From Paralvinella palmiformis (taxonomy: Eukaryota > Annelida > Polychaeta > Terebellida > Alvinellidae), in NCBI GenBank assembly GCA_025642065.1, contig JAODUP010000520.1, forward strand, positions 1-64,000: 64,000 bases of DNA, given 5' to 3'. Below are positions 60,536-64,000 of this stretch, piece by piece (the first letter of the stretch is position 1; the number at the start of each line of letters is the position of its first letter). Position numbers and translations under genes: made by a program. Under the pieces are notes generated by a model, which made no database searches, had not been told where the DNA came from, and was given only the letters and a program-made list of their open reading frames with translations.

Positions 60536-60816
60536 TTTTATACTAGTTATACATTAAATCTATATTAGCGTAAAACTTTACACTCTGTAGCTATAAAGTG
60601 GGATGACTTCCAGAGAAATTATATTTACTAGATTAAAATAATTTAAGATAGAAAAATAATAAACTTACCTTTAGCATAAATCAAACCCGTTTACATTATT
60701 ACAATATCAGCTGATGTTGTGTCAGTATATACTGATGGACGACTGTGTCTATGAATAGTTTGTAAAATCATTATCAGATTCATTTAAGTTTTAAATTTTA
60801 TATTTCTAGCACTATA

Positions 60817-60822
<6 letters not shown>

Positions 60823-60870
<48 letters not shown>
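60823..60870. repeat. (TA)n microsatellite
   Basis: Pure TA tract. Confidence 0.98.
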
Positions 60871-60872
<2 letters not shown>

Positions 60873-60992
60873 ATGTATCAAATGTTATAATTTATGATGC
60901 CATTTATTACTCCTTTAATTCAATAAACATCTCTTCGTGTTTTATTTATTACGTTTAAAAAGAATTTATTACATTCGGATTCATAAACTCGG

Positions 60993-61486
60993 TTTGAGAC
61001 ATATATCAACTATCTCTCTTTGAGACATATATCAACTATCTCTCTTTGAGACATATATCAACTATCTCTCTTTGAGACATATATCAACTATCTCTCTTTG
61101 AGACATATATCAACTATCTCTCTTTGAGATATATATCAACTATCTCGCTTTGAGACATATATCAACTATCTCTCTTTGAGACATATATCAACTATCTCGC
61201 TTTGAGACATATATCAACTATCTCTCTTTGAGACATATATCAACTATCTCTCTTTGAGACATATATCAACTATCTCTCTTTGAGATATATATCAACTATC
61301 TCTCTTTGAGACATATATCAACTATCTCTCTTTGAGATATATATCAACTATCTCTCTTTGAGACATATATCGACTATCTCTCTTTGAGACATATATCAAC
61401 TATCTCTCTTTGAGACATATATCAACTATCTCTCTTTGAGACATATATCGACTATCTCTCTTTGAGACATATATCAACTATCTCTC
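60993..61486 (+). repeat. 26-bp minisatellite, exactly 19 copies
   Basis: The unit is TTTGAGACATATATCAACTA followed by TCTCTC. The array is 494 bp = 19 x 26 with no insertion or deletion. Only three positions vary: GAGAC to GAGAT in copies 6, 12 and 14; final TCTCTC to TCTCGC in copies 6 and 8; TCAAC to TCGAC in copies 15 and 18. The T variant makes GAGATA/TATCTC a perfect 6-bp inverted repeat inside the unit. The unit length is not a multiple of three, and no long frame crosses it. Confidence 0.99.
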
Positions 61487-61669
61487 TTGCACCAATTCAC
61501 ACTCTGGTAACCTAATTTAGCGGTCACCAATATTAATAGCAGTGACGAATGATTGAGAATATTACGATAAACTAATGTCCTTAAAATATCACCTTCCCGT
61601 TAGAGTTATTAATTTTATTTCTCCAAAATATAACAAAAATGAATATTACTAAATGATTACCATTTGTCA

Positions 61670-61670
<1 letters not shown>

Positions 61671-61714
<44 letters not shown>
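61671..61714. repeat. (ATT)n microsatellite
   Basis: About 14 ATT units. Confidence 0.97.
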
Positions 61715-64000
61715 CATATCGTCATATCTGTTTTAAAATATTCACTCCCATTATCATGATAAAATATAATATGATAACAACCAGAGATTTATATAATAAG
61801 TTTATCGCAATAATAAATTATGAGACTACTTTAAGTAAGTCAAGGACACTCCGCTGTATTGGAATATACAGATAACTAATACGGAATAATAGAATCCGCA
61901 TATTACAAGTATACTACAATTAAGGGATGATATACCTAGTACATACTATATTTATTACATAGACTACGTATATTACGTACACATTTAATTTCTTAATCAC
62001 AATTTAGACACTTTGTCTTAGCGAAAGATATTGCCCCGTGTTATAAATAGGTAAAGACAGCTAGATAGATATACATAAATACAACTACACGGACAGATAA
62101 ACAGACCGATAGACAGACTGACAGGCAGACAGACAGGCGATCAGAAAGGACCTTTTCCCGTAAAGCTATTTCATATAGGAGCGGTACATCAATTGATATA
62201 ATACTATTATAAATAATAATAATAATAATATTTTCTATAGCTGTTGATTCAAATGGAGTTGCCCTAAGACGCTTTATAATGAAAACAGACTTAAAACAGG
62301 TCGTGGCTAACATAACACGGACAACGTTTATATATAAATACAATTCTACCTGATCAGAAACACTCGTATATTATATTCGATTCACCAGCATATCTAGACT
62401 AGATAGTGAATATCTCTGACAGTGCATACAGTTTGTTAGTTTGGTGATTTAAACTCTTGTCTAAGTACTGTCATTATATTACTTTAATAAGATCAGGATA
62501 AAGGGGCAATACATCTGGAGAACATATTAACAAGAAGCACCGCACAATTATGATATAGTAGTATGTTAGTATAACAGTATGCATTAATATTGTAAACTAT
62601 AGCCTAATTAAGAAATCTCAGCTTCGTGTTTTAATTAAATTTATTTGATTAACTCTGGTCTGCAAACACGTTTTTTCGATAATTGGAAAAGGACACCATA
62701 AGCCGTTCGATTATTTCCTGCTTACTATTGATTGTCTATCATGATTTATATATTCCTGTGTTTGTATTCTATAATGATACCACAATCAGTCAATAAAACA
62801 ATAATTCAGCTAAATATGAAGAAAAAAAACTGTACATGGAATAGCCTTCGATCTCTCCATATATATGTACCTCATGGAATACTCGATGGTTGGAAATGTC
62901 TATGTGACTGGCTGTATCATACAAAGTTGAGACATTATCACAAACAGTATGCCTTGAATTATTTCTATTTAGTGTCTATACGGTCAAACGAAAAACTAAT
63001 GGATTGTAGGTATAGTTGAACTATGCTGAATAGTCAGAATTTATAACATGTGCGAACATTATGCCAAACAATTAAAACACATTCGAAAATATCAATATGA
63101 AATAGACTATTGATTCCACAATGGACATCCTTCCCCATGTTATTATAGTGTAATGGTTTCATTATCGAAAATAGTTAAGAAGTTGTGACTATTCTATATG
63201 TCACCTATGGTTATATCACTTAACAAGCAAAAGCCAAACACACATTAAAACGTCTGATGTAAACATATGATGTGAATAGTCATTCAAATCCGATATTATC
63301 GCATAACAGTCTGTGGTCCATTCTTTGTTGAATACTTTTGTAGGATTCTCGGCAGGAACTGATCACAGAATATTAATTAATAGGAGGGTGATGCAAGTTC
63401 GTAATTGATAGATTTGACCCATTAAAAGATATAGAGGACAGAATGCTCTCGAAAAGTTCTCGAACATCTTTCTGTGAAACCGAACGGTGTATTTCCAATA
63501 TCCATGAAACCTTCCTTATTCAGAGTTTAGACTAAGAATTACACAACAGGCAGTTGTTATTCACCAAAACAAATATTTATTGAATAATAATCTTACTGAA
63601 TCACAGCATTATGTGCAGCCAATTAATCAACGTAAGGCCGTAATGCTAAGATTATCATAACTGATGCACTTGAATGAGTTAGCAATAATTTATTTTCTCC
63701 TGATTGAATGATATTGTTTGCTTCTCATGTATATTGCTTCAAATATGAACATTCTATGAGAGCTACGTGATATATTTTGTGCATGAAGATGAAAGAACAT
63801 GTCCTATTGATGTGCCGAGCTGCCTACCACCATATTAAAATAAAAATAGCCGTATGGAACCATTTTGTTTTAACTAGATATTCTTACTACGGTAGTCTAT
63901 ACCAAAAGTGATTATACGTTAATGTATTATCCAGCTTTATTGGAACATTTGCATGAAAAAATACATTACAGTGCCATGTTTGACAAGAAACCTTGTTTCA
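61715..64000. other. Non-coding stretch to the window end
   Basis: It contains an imperfect GACA/GATA-rich run at about 62090-62140. The 95-codon frame at 62732-63019 and the 100-codon frame at 62041-62343 show no domain. Confidence 0.45.

Noticed and set aside
60993..61486. CRISPR array
   Set aside because: Units are contiguous with no spacers, and the genome is eukaryotic.
62041..62343. 100-codon minus-strand frame
   Set aside because: Part of it is translated GACA-type repeat and the remainder has no recognisable domain.

Overview
This window looks like AT-rich nuclear DNA from an animal, and no intact protein-coding gene can be supported in it. The uninterrupted reading frames are short, are full of translated microsatellites, or belong to broken transposons. 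The mix points to a marine invertebrate, most likely a mollusc and possibly a gastropod: many long (TA)n, (GT)n, (GAT)n and (ATT)n tracts, CR1/L2-like LINE relics, tRNA-derived SINEs with ATC-type tails, a Tc1-like transposase, a Harbinger/ISL2EU-like transposase and a THAP-domain relic. That assignment is inference from repeat style, not from a diagnostic gene. The window is best read as intergenic or deep intronic sequence.

Layout. 0-3.4 kb: flank with a decayed LINE reverse transcriptase. 4.2-23 kb: a nested segmental duplication. Three copies (A at 4.2-5.3 kb, B at 10.0-14.4 kb, C at 15.25-19.8 kb) share a conserved core. The block order core-Q-S at 4.2-9.55 kb recurs on the same strand at 18.1-22.9 kb. 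In copy C the segment between core and Q is replaced by a GC-richer island with a THAP pseudogene flanked by a TIR-like pair. 6.27-7.37 kb and 32.03-33.17 kb: an almost identical ~1.1 kb element in opposite orientations, bounded and split by (TA)n tracts. 26.15-28.2 kb: a plus-strand LINE relic. 29.8-30.3, 33.6-34.25, 40.4-41.5 and 49.8-50.8 kb: minus-strand LINE relics. 34.5-35.35 kb: a tandem duplicate of GT/GC-rich units. 42.66 kb: a SINE. 43.5-44.35 kb: a broken Tc1-like transposase. 45.7-47.2 kb and 50.85-52.8 kb: a paralogous pair, the second copy carrying a 0.65 kb TIR element with a clean empty site in the first. 56.06-56.82 kb: a heavily decayed Harbinger/ISL2EU-type transposase. 60.99-61.49 kb: a 26-bp minisatellite with exactly 19 copies.

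No working pathway or operon is present. What links the parts is mobile-element activity followed by duplication and decay. Homology breakpoints coincide repeatedly with microsatellites. The most interesting signal is the young (TA)n-bounded inverted pair; next are the TIR element with its empty site and the Harbinger/ISL2EU relic, which is visible only when frames are joined.
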